Positions 12,801-25,260 of a stretch of DNA of 64,000 bases are shown one piece after another. A program made the position numbers and the translations under genes. Source of the stretch: Polytrichum commune (Eukaryota > Streptophyta > Polytrichopsida > Polytrichales > Polytrichaceae). The stretch covers positions 30,894,527 to 30,958,526 of the forward strand of contig OX485808.1 in the NCBI GenBank assembly GCA_950295325.1. The letters are read 5' to 3'. Position 1 is the stretch's first letter. Every line of letters starts with the position of its first letter. The notes under the pieces were generated by a model. The model saw nothing but the letters and a program-made list of their open reading frames with translations, ran no database searches and was not told the origin of the DNA.

Positions 12801-15455
12801 GAATTTATATGTGTAATTTTAGGAAATGAAAACAGATTCTTTGCCTCTCTCTTTGCTGACAAGTGTACTCTGCTGGTTTTGCAACAGCCTATCAAGTTGG
12901 AGTTTGAGAAGGTTTACTGGCCATATCTTCTTATCAGCAAGAAAAGATATGCAGGACTTCTGTGGACCAAGCCAGAGAAATATGATAAGATGGATACTAA
13001 AGGTTCAACTTAGCCAGTTTGTTAATTTGGAATAGGTATCCTGTGTGTTTGTAAATTTATCAGTGGGGGATGTAAATACTTCATGGAGAGATTTCATTGT
13101 CAAATAGAGGCAGCATGATTCTTGACTATTTTTGTGGATGCAGGGATAGAGACAGTGAGAAGAGACAATTGCCTGCTTGTCAAGAACTTGGTGACAGAGT
13201 GCCTCCATAAGATTCTCATTGATCGTGACATTCCTGGAGCTGTTCAGTTTGTTAAGAATACCATTTCAGACCTCTTGATGAATCGAATGGATCTGTCTCT
13301 TCTTGTTATTACGAAGGTAGGCTTATTTCCATGGCACCTTGATCTCTTCTTTCTCCCTTCATGGTCCTAAATATCTCTATTTTATGAATTCCTAGATGCA
13401 CTTGCTGGTACATTCAAAACAGTTGCAACTGGTGCATATAGACAACTTGCAATGTTTGGTTCCTTCCGCTCCCACAACTTACAAACTGGGATGTGTTGAC
13501 AGGGTCTGACAAAGGCAGGGGATGCATATGAGAATAAAACTGCCCATGTTGAGCTAGCTGAACGAATGCGAAAGGTGAATATGAAACAACATGCTGAGTC
13601 TCGGTCTTTGGTTTCTTAAAGTGCACATTCTTGTAGGGCCCTCCTCTTGGGTAGATGATATTGTGTATACAATTTCACACAAGGTAACGGTATATAGGTT
13701 GCAGTTCCTTAAGTTGTGCATTGGAAAATCTACTTGTGTTTCTTGCTTTGGCCATTTCCTTCTTACATTGGGATTTTCCAGTATCTTTAGAGGTTCAACA
13801 AACCAAAATAATTCAAAGCCGGCTTTTGTGTGGCTTTTGCATTTAGCGTGATGCTGCAACTGCTCCTAGCGTTGGTGATCGTGTACCTTATGTCATCATC
13901 AAAGCAGCCAAAGGTGCAAAGGTAGGAGTTCAGTCCCTGTGTCTTGCTGGCACCCTTCAATTTGCAGGTGTTGTTGATGCTGTAGGTTGCCCGCCAATCT
14001 GTTTAGGTGGAAGGAGCTCTTCATGCATCATTTTTGACTGGAGGTTAATTCTGTTTGCATTTTTTACAGGCATATGAGAAATCAGAAGATCCAATATTTG
14101 TTCTAGAAAACAACATTCCAATTGATCCACAATACTATTTGGAGAACCAACTTAGCAAGGTATTATCACAACTGATTCTAATTTATATCTTAAGACTCTG
14201 GATTGGTTATCTCTACCAGATATCGTTTCATAGAAGGTTATTTCTTTAGACATACCCTTGGTTCTCCTTTATTGATTACATGTAAACATAGACCTTTCAT
14301 AATATGTTCTTTCCAGGTACTGTAGTAGTGCAAACATTAGAAATGGCAGGGGAAAGTCAGGGTGATACATGGTATAGAACAGTTTGTGAAAATTGAAATC
14401 AACCATCAATCAAGTTAAAAAGGATATTTTCCAAAGCACCTTTCTTCACAGGGTCTTTCCTCAAATCTGATTGTCATATATTTTGATCAGCCGCTACTGC
14501 GAATTTTCGATCCGATCCTCAAGAATGCAAGCAGGGAGTTACTTCATGGAAGCCACACACGATCTGTCTCAATATCCACACCTTCGAATAGTGGTATCAT
14601 GAAATTTGCCAAGAAACGTGTGAGCTGCATTGGTTGTAGAACTCCTATCAGGTATATCTCTTTGACTCTCAATACAAGCCTAGGCTTCAAAATCTGGATA
14701 CTAGTATGTACATGTTCTGCTATACCAGTTCGAAACTTTCAGCCCTACATCGATGGGGATTTTTTCATTTTGGTTCATTCTGTAGTTTCCCAAACTTGTA
14801 GGTTGCAATTTACAATTTTAGTATGTGCATTTTTGCAGTGAAGAGAACCAGATTTTGTGCAAGCATTGTCAAGGTCGTGAAGCTCAGTTATATCAGAAGA
14901 CAGTTTCTAATGGTATTCTCTGCACTTGCATCTGTGTTTCGTTGGTTTACTACAGATCCTCAACTCTGAATGATGTGAAACTAATGTTTGCAAATATATT
15001 TACTTACTATTTATCCCTTCTTGACTTCTCATATACTGATGGTGCTCTCTTAAATTTCTATGTTAGTGAGGGAACTGGAACAGCTGTTCGGTAGGCTGTG
15101 GACACAATGCCAACGCTGCCAAGGGTCCCTACATCAAGACGTTTTGTGTACAAGGTATATCCTTTGTATTATATTACCTTTTGGAGAAGTTATTGTTTCA
15201 GGTTCTCTTCTATATTTTACTTGAAATTTCACTACAAAAATGCCTACTGGTTAGTGATTCTTAGCTTTTGCAATATGGTTCAATGTCTTTGAATTTCTTT
15301 CTGCCAGATGCTATTATACATGAGACACAAAATTGCTGTGAAATAACAAAACACTTTTGAATTGCAGCCGAGACTGCCCTATCTTCTATAGGCGGAAAAA
15401 GGCACAAAAAGACCTCTCTGAGGCGGAAGTGCAGCTAGAGAGATGGGATTTCTGA
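3814..15455 (+). CDS. POLD1: DNA polymerase delta catalytic subunit (POLD1), complete, 30 exons
   Basis: Replicative B-family DNA polymerase with 3'-5' proofreading, the catalytic chain of Pol delta in the nucleus. Exons: 3814-4054, 4954-5064, 5949-6055, 6343-6502, 6643-6838, 7032-7167, 7561-7698, 8039-8116, 8711-8802, 9010-9076, 9234-9305, 9438-9524, 9750-9869, 10095-10196, 10336-10443, 10756-10851, 11188-11253, 11575-11631, 11840-11927, 12208-12287, 12482-12595, 12888-13002, 13144-13316, 13503-13574, 13847-13921, 14070-14159, 14491-14651, 14839-14912, 15067-15154, 15368-15455. All introns are GT-AG and every phase matches, giving 1083 aa; plant orthologues are close to 1095. Visible motifs: ExoI FDIEC (D297, E299), Exo[10 protein letters not shown], ExoIII YCLKDAYLP, motif A DFASLYPS (D586), motif [10 protein letters not shown], motif C YGDTDS (D739, D741). 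Two C-terminal cysteine clusters (CIGC...CKHC; CQRC...CTSRDC) would hold zinc and an Fe-S cluster. The start is the first ATG, directly after a GA tract; the acidic N-terminus fits the family. No lesion is seen. Confidence 0.97.
4145..5011 (+). repeat. Four-copy tandem duplication spanning POLD1 intron 1 and the start of exon 2
   Basis: An imperfect unit repeats at 197, 211 and 237 base steps (anchor AGTGGTTCTC or a variant at 4181, 4378, 4589 and 4826). Each unit carries intron sequence followed by a copy of the first part of exon 2. The exon-like pieces start near 4282, 4480 and 4718; the genuine exon 2 starts at 4954. The first two decoys still read [19 protein letters not shown] or similar without a stop. 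The third has a TGA inside it. The exon's 3' half and donor were not duplicated, so the copies are pseudo-exons. Confidence 0.85.
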
Positions 15456-18400
15456 TCACATAGTGTACAGAAGCAGGTTATCAAACCAATTGTGGTACAA
15501 ATTTTTGCAAGTAGATATTAGTGTGGATCATTTGGAAAATTTGAGGTCAACTTCAGCTTTAAAATCTCAGGTTTGAACCCTGCTTGTAACATCTAAACTA
15601 GTTGGGATAAGAAAAAAATTCAGAATTTTAATTCTTGTAAGAAATTCATCTTTGGCAACAAAGGCTATATGATCATATTGTTAGACCTTGTTCGTACTCT
15701 CAGTGTGAGTGGATGGCATTTGACCTTCTGAATGTCATCTCGTAGACTTTTCCCCATATTTTTCATATGCTATGTCTGAGTGGCTTTTGTGTGAAGGCAT
15801 TTCCACTAGTTTAAATATGTCTCCTTTTACCCATTTAATTGTGATTCTAAACTTGTATTAGCAGTTCTGGGAACGAAAAACTGTTCCAAATGCTCTGTTA
15901 GGCATTCACCTAAATATCTGCAATCTGTGAAGCACTTCCAATAGACCCAGTTCCAAACAAAATGGTGGGATGTGAGGAGGAAAAAGTGGGAAGGACCAAA
16001 ATGGTCCATGGAACTTCCTGCTGGTTTAATGCAGTGGTAAGGTCATTTGCAATGGTTAAACCAACCGCAGGGCTGTAAACAACATTCAACTGAACAATTG
16101 TCAGATTTATCTTCGTCTTGCTCTTGGTTATCATCTGTTCTCCCTTGTTTGTTGATCTTAGTCTCTTCAATTCTAAATCAATGTACAAATTTTGGGACCA
16201 TCAACTTTTTTCAGGTGAAACGTCAATTGACATTTTCCAAAGCGTCAAGGTTTACAGGTTTTCAAAGGTCACATTGTCAACTTGTGGAATGTAGAGCCCC
16301 TAGTTTGTCTTTTGTGTATGACAAATTAGCTATGTGAATAATTATTCAAAATCTCTACATAGCTTCACTCAGTTCTATGCTGCTAGACAGTACTAAGCCA
16401 ATGGCTCGGGTGTGCATGTGTAGCAGCATTAACATTTTCTTGTCCATTGTTCCGTGATGTTCACCTAATAGAGGCCCACTATCTTTGGACTAGTGTTCAG
16501 TTTTTAGCCACATAATGGTTATCTATGGTGGTGAATCGCCGTAGGGTACTCCAATATTTACACCAGGTATGGCGTGTGAAGATGGGGTACTTGGCCTGTG
16601 ATCAACCAAAGCAGCAGTCTCGTTTACCTTGGCAGCCTCACCGGCATTATTTATTTTTAAAAGTGAGGGTCACCTGCTTCCTGGACTTCTTTTAGTATAG
16701 CTAGTTGAGGATCTTTCTTAGCTTCCTCTGCAAAATTAACACACCAGTGTAGGTTGGAAGGTCCCAAGTTAGTGCAGTGCAATTAGGAGTAGATGTTTGT
16801 TAGTTCAAGACGAAACCTTTTTGTTAATGGGCCTTTTTGTCGAGAGTTGGTCCCTTAATGATTTTCCAGTCGTTGTTATGCATACAATATCAATAATTTC
16901 TTCCCACTTGTGCATGCTTGTAGTTAGTATTCGAATTTAAATGAAGAGCAACCTATTTCAGTTCATTACAGGCCAAACTCATCTTAGCACCTATTAGGAT
17001 GCCAAATTGAGTTTGACTCTTGGTGAGCTCATATAGAAAGTTCTTTGTTCAAACCACCACACTACCTCCAAGCATGCACAGAACATGGAGTGTTGAGCTA
17101 AAACCATAACCCTGATTGCCAATTTTTAGAAAGAAGAAATCGACTGTTTTAAGTGGCATTGGAGATAATCAGGTCATTGATTGAGTTTGAAAGCAAAAGC
17201 TTATGTTGGAGAGTCTGGGTGTTAACCTTCGGTCACTGATGAGAGGTTGAGTTGTTTGACTTCCTCAACTGGTGGACTTGAAAACACTGATGCTATCATT
17301 GCAAAAAATCCACGCTTTGGGGGCTTTGGCTGCTGCCTGATATGGTGTTTCATTGCCCATTTACGGATCGACTCAAGCTTCTCATCAATAGTTCTCGGCC
17401 GTTTTGGTCTGGAAATGCAGCCATATTCTTATTTGTTTCAGTTATAAGTGCCATTTTGGGCCACTTGAATTACAAGTTATTACTACAAACGAATGTCTTA
17501 CAGCTTGTAGTTCTGCAATTCCACTCGAACCTATTATTAAATAGGATGAGACTACTAGAGTGTTAAAAGATGCTGATTCTCAACTTGCTGACCTGTGATC
17601 CTGTTCAAGACGAAACTGTTTACCTTTTGTAGGGCGCTTGCCCTCTGACGAGATACTTAGTCTTCCTCGGCAGCATGCTGTAGTGGTCCTGTATCCATTG
17701 TTTCCTATGCCTATGCTCCAACAGGTTCTTTTCAATTACCCGCAACTTATCTGTGGCACAGTGCAGAAAAGCAGCAATGGGAACTCACAAATCACAAGTA
17801 AGCAACTTACGTCTTGACTTTTCACCAAAATTTAGTGATACATAAAAACACTACTAAGTTGCTACTGCCTCCAATATGGAAACAATCACGCCTAAAACCT
17901 CTTCTTCCCGATCTGCACATTCATACCTTCATCGAATGAAAATTGGTGATACCGCACTGATTAGTTCTACTTGTCTACTTCCCCCATCCCTGATTCCTTT
18001 CCTAGGTAGGGTGTCCCTTCTACTGGCGCAGAAACAGATGTTTAACGACATCAAAGAAGTTCAGGTACGATGTTTACCTAGTTCTTTCTGGTGTTTTCTT
18101 ACTTTGGGTACTGCCAGGTTCAAGTATCAACCTTATGTGTTAGTATGTGAACTATGAGATTCCAAGAGGGCTGCAACAAGGTTAGTACTGGCTTGTCCAA
18201 TTTCAAGCAAGTTCATGACTCACTCGTCAAGAGAAGAAATTGTCATGACTATAACCTACTTTGAAACACAAGAGAGTAAATATACTCCTATTAGAATGAC
18301 ACAAACTTTTGTAACAAATTCTGCATATGTTCAAGTCTTTAGTGGGTGATGTCTCTCTACTTCTGATATTGATTAATATCTTGACATCTGAAATGATCTG

Positions 18401-18496
18401 GAGATCTGGTGAGCTGAATTCAAAGCTGACCTAGAATAAACCTCTACAAACGTGATTCCTGTTCCACATTGCAGCAACTCCTATGGTCACTGGAAG
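15456..18496. other. POLD1 3' flank and intergenic sequence
   Basis: Includes the 3' untranslated region of the polymerase gene; its polyadenylation site cannot be fixed by eye. No open frame longer than about 100 codons and no recognisable protein. A few short AG...GT-bounded stretches, such as around 18006-18064, could be exons of a non-coding transcript, but nothing supports a protein. Confidence 0.4.
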
Positions 18497-18776
18497 ATGA
18501 TTCTCTCAATAATCGGCCACATGCAAGACCACATGATCATTCCACCGACAAACCCCAATGTTTTCCGAATCCTTATTGCTCAGCGGTTATTGAAAGAGGC
18601 AACCCTCTAAACTCCTCCTCATCCTCAAGAATTGAGGGGTCAAAGGACTTTAGAGGGTCGTCTCTCGCAATAACCGGTGGCCAACAAAGGTTATCAAAGA
18701 TATGGACTCTATGTGGCAGATGAACATGGGGCGTTGGCCCACAAAAACTTTGAAAGCTGATTGTTGAGAGAATCAT
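18497..18776. repeat. 280-bp foldback (long inverted repeat)
   Basis: The two halves are near reverse complements. The outer ends pair as ATGATTCTCTCAAYAATC with its complement. An inner block pairs GGTTATTG...ACCCTCTAAA with TTTAGAGGGT...CAATAACC, and the centre reads through CTCAAGAATTGAGG. Such hairpin elements occur as foldback MITEs and can give rise to siRNA or young miRNA precursors. I see no clear target duplication. Confidence 0.75.
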
Positions 18777-20595
18777 GTCAGTGTTACTCTTAGGACTTGT
18801 GAACTTACTAATGATCTATTCAATAAGACAGTGAGATCTGGGGATAATGTTAGGGTCTTTACTTCCGCAGTTGATTGTCCAAACACTCTTTTCACAGGGT
18901 TTGCAATCCTTTTTCTTACCTCCACAGCCCTGATTCTTACCAGTTTCTATATTCCCTTTACCAACTCTCTTACCTCCTTGTTTGTCTGAAATACGAGCAA
19001 AATCAGTCGAAAGGTGAGTACTATAGTTTCTGAATTTTCTGCAGTGTGTCGTGGACGTCGTGTGAATTGCTCGAAATTGTAATGTCCAATTGGCCCAGGT
19101 ACTCCTAATGAGGAAGATAATATTGCAAACAAATACGCATCACATCTTAGATGACCTATACTTCCTTAGGAAACTCATCTTAAGATGCGAGCAAAAAAGG
19201 CACCTGATGTGTGCAAAAATTAGATATATCTGTTTACCGCTCAATGAAGAGCTCAAGCATAGCTGCTCAGCACCTTAGAAATATCTCTTTTCCTTACAAG
19301 CATTTGGAGTTCAGTGAAGGGTTCAGGGTTAGGGAATTTCTTTGTGGCTGTTCGATCACATTGGGAATTGACTCATCTAGTTACCAATTGTAAATTATGC
19401 AGATTGCGTTTGAAGTTTCAGAATCAAAGCAGAGATGCAAACGTTTGAAGAGTCCAAAGTGAAGATTCTCTTGCTCTCTACATGACCGCATAGGCTCTCC
19501 CATTTGTGTTCACTATCAAACCTAGGATGGTGATTATATTTTGAGCACAGAATCCAATCTCCTCGTAACACATGTCTTTTTGGTCTCCGTTCTTGAATAC
19601 AAGCCTTGCCATATACCACACAAATACGGTGTGCGAATTAAGAGTTGACCACATAAAGTCCACGTACCTGCATTGTGCGAATGTAGTGGTGGAATACGGT
19701 GTTACCTGCTCGTGGCTCCAATTTTAAGGTGGAGAATGGGGCAGGATCGTCCGGTACGATACCCGTAACCTTCCGCCATGGCCTGACGTCGCACAGGTTC
19801 TTGTATCCCTTCTTGTATGTGCCGATCCAATTCGATGCACCGCCCAGCACTGGTGAGTTGGTCCGCCATCGACAGAGATCATATCAAACCATGCCCCAGT
19901 TATAACAGCCCTTCTCATCACAATGTTAGCTTAAGAAAGAAGACTCAATTCTATCAGTAGGAATTTTTCCATTTTCAATAATCAACTCTACGAAATTAGT
20001 GAGCAATTTAACATTCTCATCCTGCTCCCTGCAGATGATCATGCGTTGGCAGGTCATTGGGCATATGATGATGACCATGATATACTAGAAGTGTAGGTTT
20101 GTTTGGCTCTGATCAAATCAGACCATGTCTGATCCATTGGTTGCAAGCACACTGCATTTCTTTCTCAAGAATGGGGCTTGCAATGGGTAAATAGGTCAAA
20201 GATACAAGGTAGGGTGTTTGAAGTTGCAAATTTTGCCCTGTATTTTTCTAAGGACATCATGGTGCTCTGGACCTCCAGAGTCGAGTGCCAAGGCTGGTTC
20301 TCTATTTCTCCTTGGCCTTTCTTTCTGTCCTTTGTTTTTTTTTGTTTTTTGGTCTCAGTACTCTTAATCTTTATTATTTTGCAACATAGGGATCCCAGAG
20401 CGGTGATGTTTGAGCTCCATCAGAAAGCCAGACAGGTATGGGTTCACATCGGGTGCGTGTGACAGAGAGGAAAGGTAAGAGGCTTGGGTGAGGTCTTTTT
20501 ACCTGCAGACAATCATAAACTTATATTACGTCAGAATCTGCAATCCTCCAGCTAATATGTGTTTTTCCAATCATAGACCAACCAAATTAAATCAT
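18777..20595. other. Intergenic sequence with one unidentified moderately GC-rich patch
   Basis: Mostly AT-rich and unrecognised. Around 19698-19920 there is a more GC-rich patch with overlapping minus-strand frames. One reads LGGASNWIGTYKKGYKNLC and continues to about 70 residues. I do not recognise it and it has no good start or splice context, so it may be a gene fragment or chance. The part at 19610-19680 repeats sequence seen near 1540-1610. Confidence 0.35.
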
Positions 20596-20599
20596 CAAA

Positions 20600-21030
20600 A
20601 TTCTGTGACTGATATGTTGTACTCCCCTTTCTGACAATGCAAGGAACCCAAACTGAGCCAACACAGTCCTCCTGGGCCTTGTACACGCATGTTGAGTTTA
20701 GCACTCATCCTTCCTGCCTGACCATTGATGATAGGTGTGTTCATTTTGTACTTGAAGATCGAGAAACAAAAGGATTCTCTGTTTTGTAACAACTTTCATA
20801 TATACAAATAACCACGTGTCAAACAGTGGTCGGCAGTGTAACATTGATGAGACTTAATTGATCTTGAAGCCAGGATGTTGCACCACATATTGCTCTTGGG
20901 CCTTAAACATGCTTGTTGAGTTTGGCACTGATTCTTGCTGCCTGATTGTGAATGGAGACAGATGTCTCATTTGATATGTCGCTTTTCTTTTATGTTTCAT
21001 TACGAATTATATACGTATGAATCACATGTC
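20600..21030. repeat. Diverged two-copy tandem repeat, about 230-bp unit
   Basis: Blocks such as TGGGCCTTGTACACGCATG...GTTGAGTTTAGCACT near 20670 recur as TGGGCCTTAAACATGCTTG...GTTGAGTTTGGCACT near 20898. The following TGCCTGA and CACATGTC/CACGTGTC blocks repeat in the same order. Non-coding. Confidence 0.6.
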
Positions 21031-21059
21031 AAACAATGCATAGCATCACTAAGCCTCTT

Positions 21060-21225
21060 GCTCCCTCGCCCATTCTAAATAAACGAGACGCCATGTTCCA
21101 TGTGGACCTTGCCGTAACACTAAGATTGAAGCTGTCATTTTCTTTGAGAATCACAACACGTTTATTTGCGGCTCTTGATCGATTTATTCTCATGCTTAGG
21201 GTAAGTCCCCGGGACGGGAACTATC
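21060..21225. repeat. Dispersed repeat, copy 1 (second copy at 26805-26935)
   Basis: A block containing GTTCCATGTGGACCTTGCCG, then AACACTAAGA, TTGAGAATCACAACA, TTTATT and GGCTCTTG recurs in the same order and orientation near 26815-26930. About 130 bases at high but imperfect identity; class unknown. Confidence 0.65.
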
Positions 21226-21261
21226 TATAGCACTCACAAGAGTCACCATCTTTAGAGCTTG

Positions 21262-22136
21262 GTTTGGAGTTGCTTTCGCATTATAAGCAACTTTAGGACT
21301 ATGAATTCTAAAAAAATGCATATAAATTTTTCCTTTGAAGCGAAATTCAACACCAAGGGAGTTTGTATGGTGACCCAGGTTTTTAGAAAAAGAATGCTTC
21401 TTATTAGATCTAAATCATGGGTTCCGTTTAATATCCTTTTTTCAAGCATGTAAGCCTCTTCTCTTTGTGAAAGAGGAAGAGAAGAGGATTGCTGAACCTT
21501 CTTGAAGATCGGCCCTCCTCCTGTTGGTCAGCTGGTGCACGCTAATCGGGGGAGGAAGATTGTCGATGCTCGGTTGCATGTGAAAACACCGCCATCTGTG
21601 TCTTCTCAACTCCTCCAGTCGCAAATACTTCATCCACGCCGTCTCCTTCATGTACTTCTTTGCTCTAAGCTCCGCTGCCGCCATTGCTAATAAATCAATG
21701 TGCTTCCGGGACTGGGATCGCAATTAGAACTATCTGCAGCATCCTTAGATGTCAGCGTCTTCAAAACATGGTTCGGAGGATAAGCAGTTGTTCTGGAGCT
21801 GATTTTGTATTACAAGCATTTCCAAGACCAGAAATCTTCCTAGAAGTGAAATGCAAGTCCGTATGTGGAGGGTGTGACCTATGCTTTAAAAATCTTGCCT
21901 CCTATGTAGTTCTGAGAACGACATCAATGAATTTGAAAGTGTCAACCTTTTCCTAGTCATACAGTTGAATGGTATCAATGGACTCCGTTCCCAGCATGTT
22001 GCTCTGACTCTTTGTGGAATACTGAATCATCAATTCATGAATAGAAATAGAAGTGATTTGGAAACAGTTGTTCTAAAGGGTAGAATTGCCACCCCGGATG
22101 AGCTTCAGCATTCAATAAATCCGTAGAGGCGAAGAA

Positions 22137-22228
<92 letters not shown>

Positions 22229-23222
22229 ACAATTGGATCGTGGAGAATTTCTTCAAGTAGTTTTAAGGACGACATTTGAAAGTGCAAACCTTTTCCAATT
22301 CAGACACAAATGATATCAACGGTCTCGTGTCTCTCAATGCCCTCATTGTGAAGTAATAAATCATAAATTCATAAAAATCGTTGGAAGTGATTTAGAAACA
22401 ACTGCTGTAAAGGGCAGAGTTGCCACCCTAGACGAGGTTCAACACCTTGTTATTTTTAGAATTGAAAATAAACATCTAGGGGGTTAGAATGTGACCCCAT
22501 GCTTCAAAAAGAGTGCTTCAAGTAGTTTTAAAAACGACATTTGACAGTGTAAACCTTTTTTCCAATTCAGACACAGACGGTATCAACGAATTCCTCTCAA
22601 TGCCCTCATGAATTCATCATAAGCATTATAAGTGATTGAGAGACACTCGTTCTAAAGGGTAAAATTTCCACCCGGGATGAGTTTCAGCGCCCCATAATTG
22701 CCCAGAAGTGAAATTAAACACCTAGGGGGTTTGGATGGTGACCCATGGTTTAGAAGAACTCCTTCAAGTAGTTTTAAGAACGACATTCGAAAGTGTAAAC
22801 CTTTTCCAATTCAGACACAAGTGGTCTCAGTGGATTCATGTATCTGAATGCCCTCTTCAATTCATCAGACGCATTGGAACAGAGGTTCTAAAGGAGAGAA
22901 TTCGAATGTGCACATTCATGAAGAATTTCAGCTTCCTACAATGAGCTCCTGCGGTGGCTGTAGCATTCGCAAGGGTCTCCGTCTTCGAACTTGGTTTGGA
23001 GCTGCTAAATTGTTTTCAAGAAGTCCTATTTGGAGCTGCTTTCGTATTATAAGCATATTCAAGACTCAAAATTCTAAGAAATTCTATAAAATTCCTGCGA
23101 AGTGAAGTTCAACATAGACGAGGGGTCTGGATGGTGACCCCTGTTTCAGGAAAAACGGCTATCAATTTCTTCTAAAAATGACATTTGAAAGTGAAAACCT
23201 TTTCGAATTCCGACACAAATCA
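21262..23222. repeat. Degenerate tandem array, unit roughly 200-330 bp
   Basis: The same ordered blocks recur at least six times. They are a GAAGTGAAATTMAACA-like block, a GGATGGTGACCC block, an AGTAGTTTTAAGAACGACAT block, CCTTTTCCAATTCAGACACA, and CTCAATGCCCTC. Clear copies are around 21280-21450, 22240-22340, 22450-22600, 22690-22850 and 23040-23222. A long GA tract (22141-22226) interrupts the array. Units vary in length and carry indels, so the array is old. No coding potential is seen. Confidence 0.7.
22141..22226. repeat. (AG)43 microsatellite
   Basis: An uninterrupted 86-base AG run, the longest perfect dinucleotide tract in the window, embedded in the degenerate tandem array. Confidence 0.95.
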
Positions 23223-24067
23223 TAAAAATGAAATCATCCTCCCAACGCCCTCTTTCCAAGCGTGTCGCTCCTGTTTGCGAAAGAAGAAATCACCAATCCA
23301 TTAGCAGTATGCAGAAACAACCCGTTCTAAAAGGGAGACTCGTTGCCACCCAGGAAATCAACTGCTGTGACTCAGCTGGGTCCATCAATTTCTACTTGTT
23401 TCTCCGTGCACAATGTGCTCAACTCATCACAACTGATCTCCCCACTCATCAGATGGGTACCTTAAATCCTGTCAACCACAGACAGGCAGGCAGGTTGGCA
23501 GGCAGGAGCTGAAACTGGGCACAATCTGTACTAAGAAGCCGTCGCAACAATCACAGAATGTGATCTCCTACTCCCTGCAGACCCCATGAGTTTCTTCTAC
23601 TTGTCGCATGATCCAGCTGCTGCTGCTCCTGCTGCAACAACAACAACACAGACCTGTTTCGCATCCTTCCTGCACTTCGTAGCGTCAACATTAGCCGGAT
23701 GCCCATGACACATCGTCCACATGGTGATGATTCTTTCTGGTAGTTATTCAGCTCCCAGTGTAACTTGTAACTACTGCTAATTCAGAGCCCATGAAGAATA
23801 TCCCATCCACCTGATCATCTCTCCGATTCCCGGTGTGGTGATTGTTCGCATGCAGAGTGGAGGCTGGGCGATAGTATACTTTTGTTTGGGGGAGGAAGGG
23901 AGATTAAGATCTCATGGGAAGAAACGGAAGAGATGAGAATTAGAAGAGGCGAAAGGAAAGGAAAGGAAAGTAGGAGTGCCAAGCGACGCCAAGGCTTAAC
24001 GTCGAGTCTTTCTGAAGAGTCTTTGTGAAGGTTGAGTGTCACTGTGTGAGTGAATGAGTGGAAGTTA
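23223..24067. other. Intergenic sequence with short simple repeats
   Basis: Contains a CAGG/GGCA short tandem near 23481-23510, a CTGCTGCTG/CAACAACAA patch near 23612-23650 and a purine-rich stretch at 23880-23975. No gene recognised. Confidence 0.4.
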
Positions 24068-25130
24068 GGGTGAGTTTCCAAGTAGGCCGCTCACCCACTA
24101 GATTCTAGAAAATAATGGGTCACAGGTGTTCGCATGTATTAGTGGTGATTTTTCACAAGGTCCCTAACATGTCCAGGGACATGTTCATAAAAATAAACAT
24201 TTCCAGTGGACGGGTTCTTAGAAAATGAACCGGTTTTTGGATGTGTCAAATTTAGTTTGGATGGGTTCTAAAAATAATAATTTGTTTGATAAATTTTTCC
24301 CAAAAAAATAAATGATACAAATATCAGTTACATTATGTCATATATGACATGTGAATATAAGCATAATGCAATCAAACCACGAATACCCAATCAAAATATC
24401 AATCTTGAAGTGCTTGATTCACCTGCATACATTAGTTCATCAACCACAAAATTTAGAATGGGGTGTACTGGAAAGATGAGAATCGACAGCAAAAGACAGA
24501 TAATTGACGAACATTGAAGGCATAATTTGTCAAGATCCTATTGTTTCCAAGTGCAACGAGTTACATGTTGACATCTTTCAATTTTTTGTTTTTTCTAATT
24601 TTTTCTAATTTTTTACCTATTTATACCTCTTGTGGGACGGGTATTTTGATTTTCAAACCGGTTTTGGGACGGGTTGTTTTTTCTTTAACATTTCCATGGA
24701 CAGGTTGGTTAAGAAATTACCGGTTTTGGGACGGGTTGCAATTTTTTTTTGCCTTTCAATTCAAGGTTTTTGGACGTGGATGGGCAAAAACTTTGTGAAA
24801 AAATCAGCCCTGCACATGTACTTAAGCACAATCCATCATCCAACCACATTCTAGTGGTCCACTAGAATGTGGAGGGTTGTGGACATGGGCCGCTAGACTT
24901 CTATGCGTTTATTAAAGAATCTTCAACTTACAAGTGTCAGTCACCGAAGGTTTTGAAGACCACTTTTAGAAGGAGGAAGAGGTTAGTAGGTGGACCTGGA
25001 TTTGGGAAGATGGGAGTACCTAGTTGGCACATACGAACCTTACCCCACTAGATTTCCTCTACATTTGGCCGGGTTTGTCCTTATTCACAGTAGAATCTGG
25101 TGGGTGAGCGGCCTACACGGAAACTCACCC
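24068..25130. mobile_element. Harbinger-like non-autonomous element with TTA target duplication
   Basis: A 1063-bp element with terminal inverted repeats of about 38 bases, both ends starting GGGTGAGTTTCC and continuing through GTAGGCCGCTCACCCAC to AGATTCT. It is flanked by perfect TTA duplications (24065-24067 and 25131-25133). The interior is AT-rich and has no transposase frame. It contains repeated GGGACGGGT motifs (about 24636-24740) and a near-perfect palindrome at about 24847-24872. GGG termini and a TTA duplication place it in the PIF/Harbinger type. Confidence 0.85.
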
Positions 25131-25137
25131 TTAGTTT

Positions 25138-25256
25138 ATAGGGAAAGAGGAGATAGATGAATGGCGTTAGTCTATTTATCCTTCTTCCTTGAGATTCATT
25201 TCTAAGGCTAGGGTAAGCGGGTCTTAAACGGACACTTTTCTCGTCTCTGGGTGCCC
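25138..25256. repeat. Left copy of a direct repeat flanking a MITE
   Basis: About 120 bases ending in GGGTCTTAAACGGACA and TTTTCTCRTCTCTG blocks. The same order of blocks recurs at 25664-25786 at lower identity. The two copies bracket the MITE at 25261-25661. Confidence 0.65.
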
Positions 25257-25260
25257 CTAA

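Noticed and set aside
15456-20460. Possible multi-exon gene downstream of POLD1 (AG/GT-bounded pieces near 18006-18064, 18475 and 20390-20435)
   Set aside because: The pieces are short, no joined frame gives a recognisable protein, and an inverted repeat overlaps one of them.
21442-21723. Minus-strand frame of 93 codons with MAAAELRAKKYMKETAWMK
   Set aside because: It looks like a possible first exon, but it lies inside a repeat array and no continuation or family was found.
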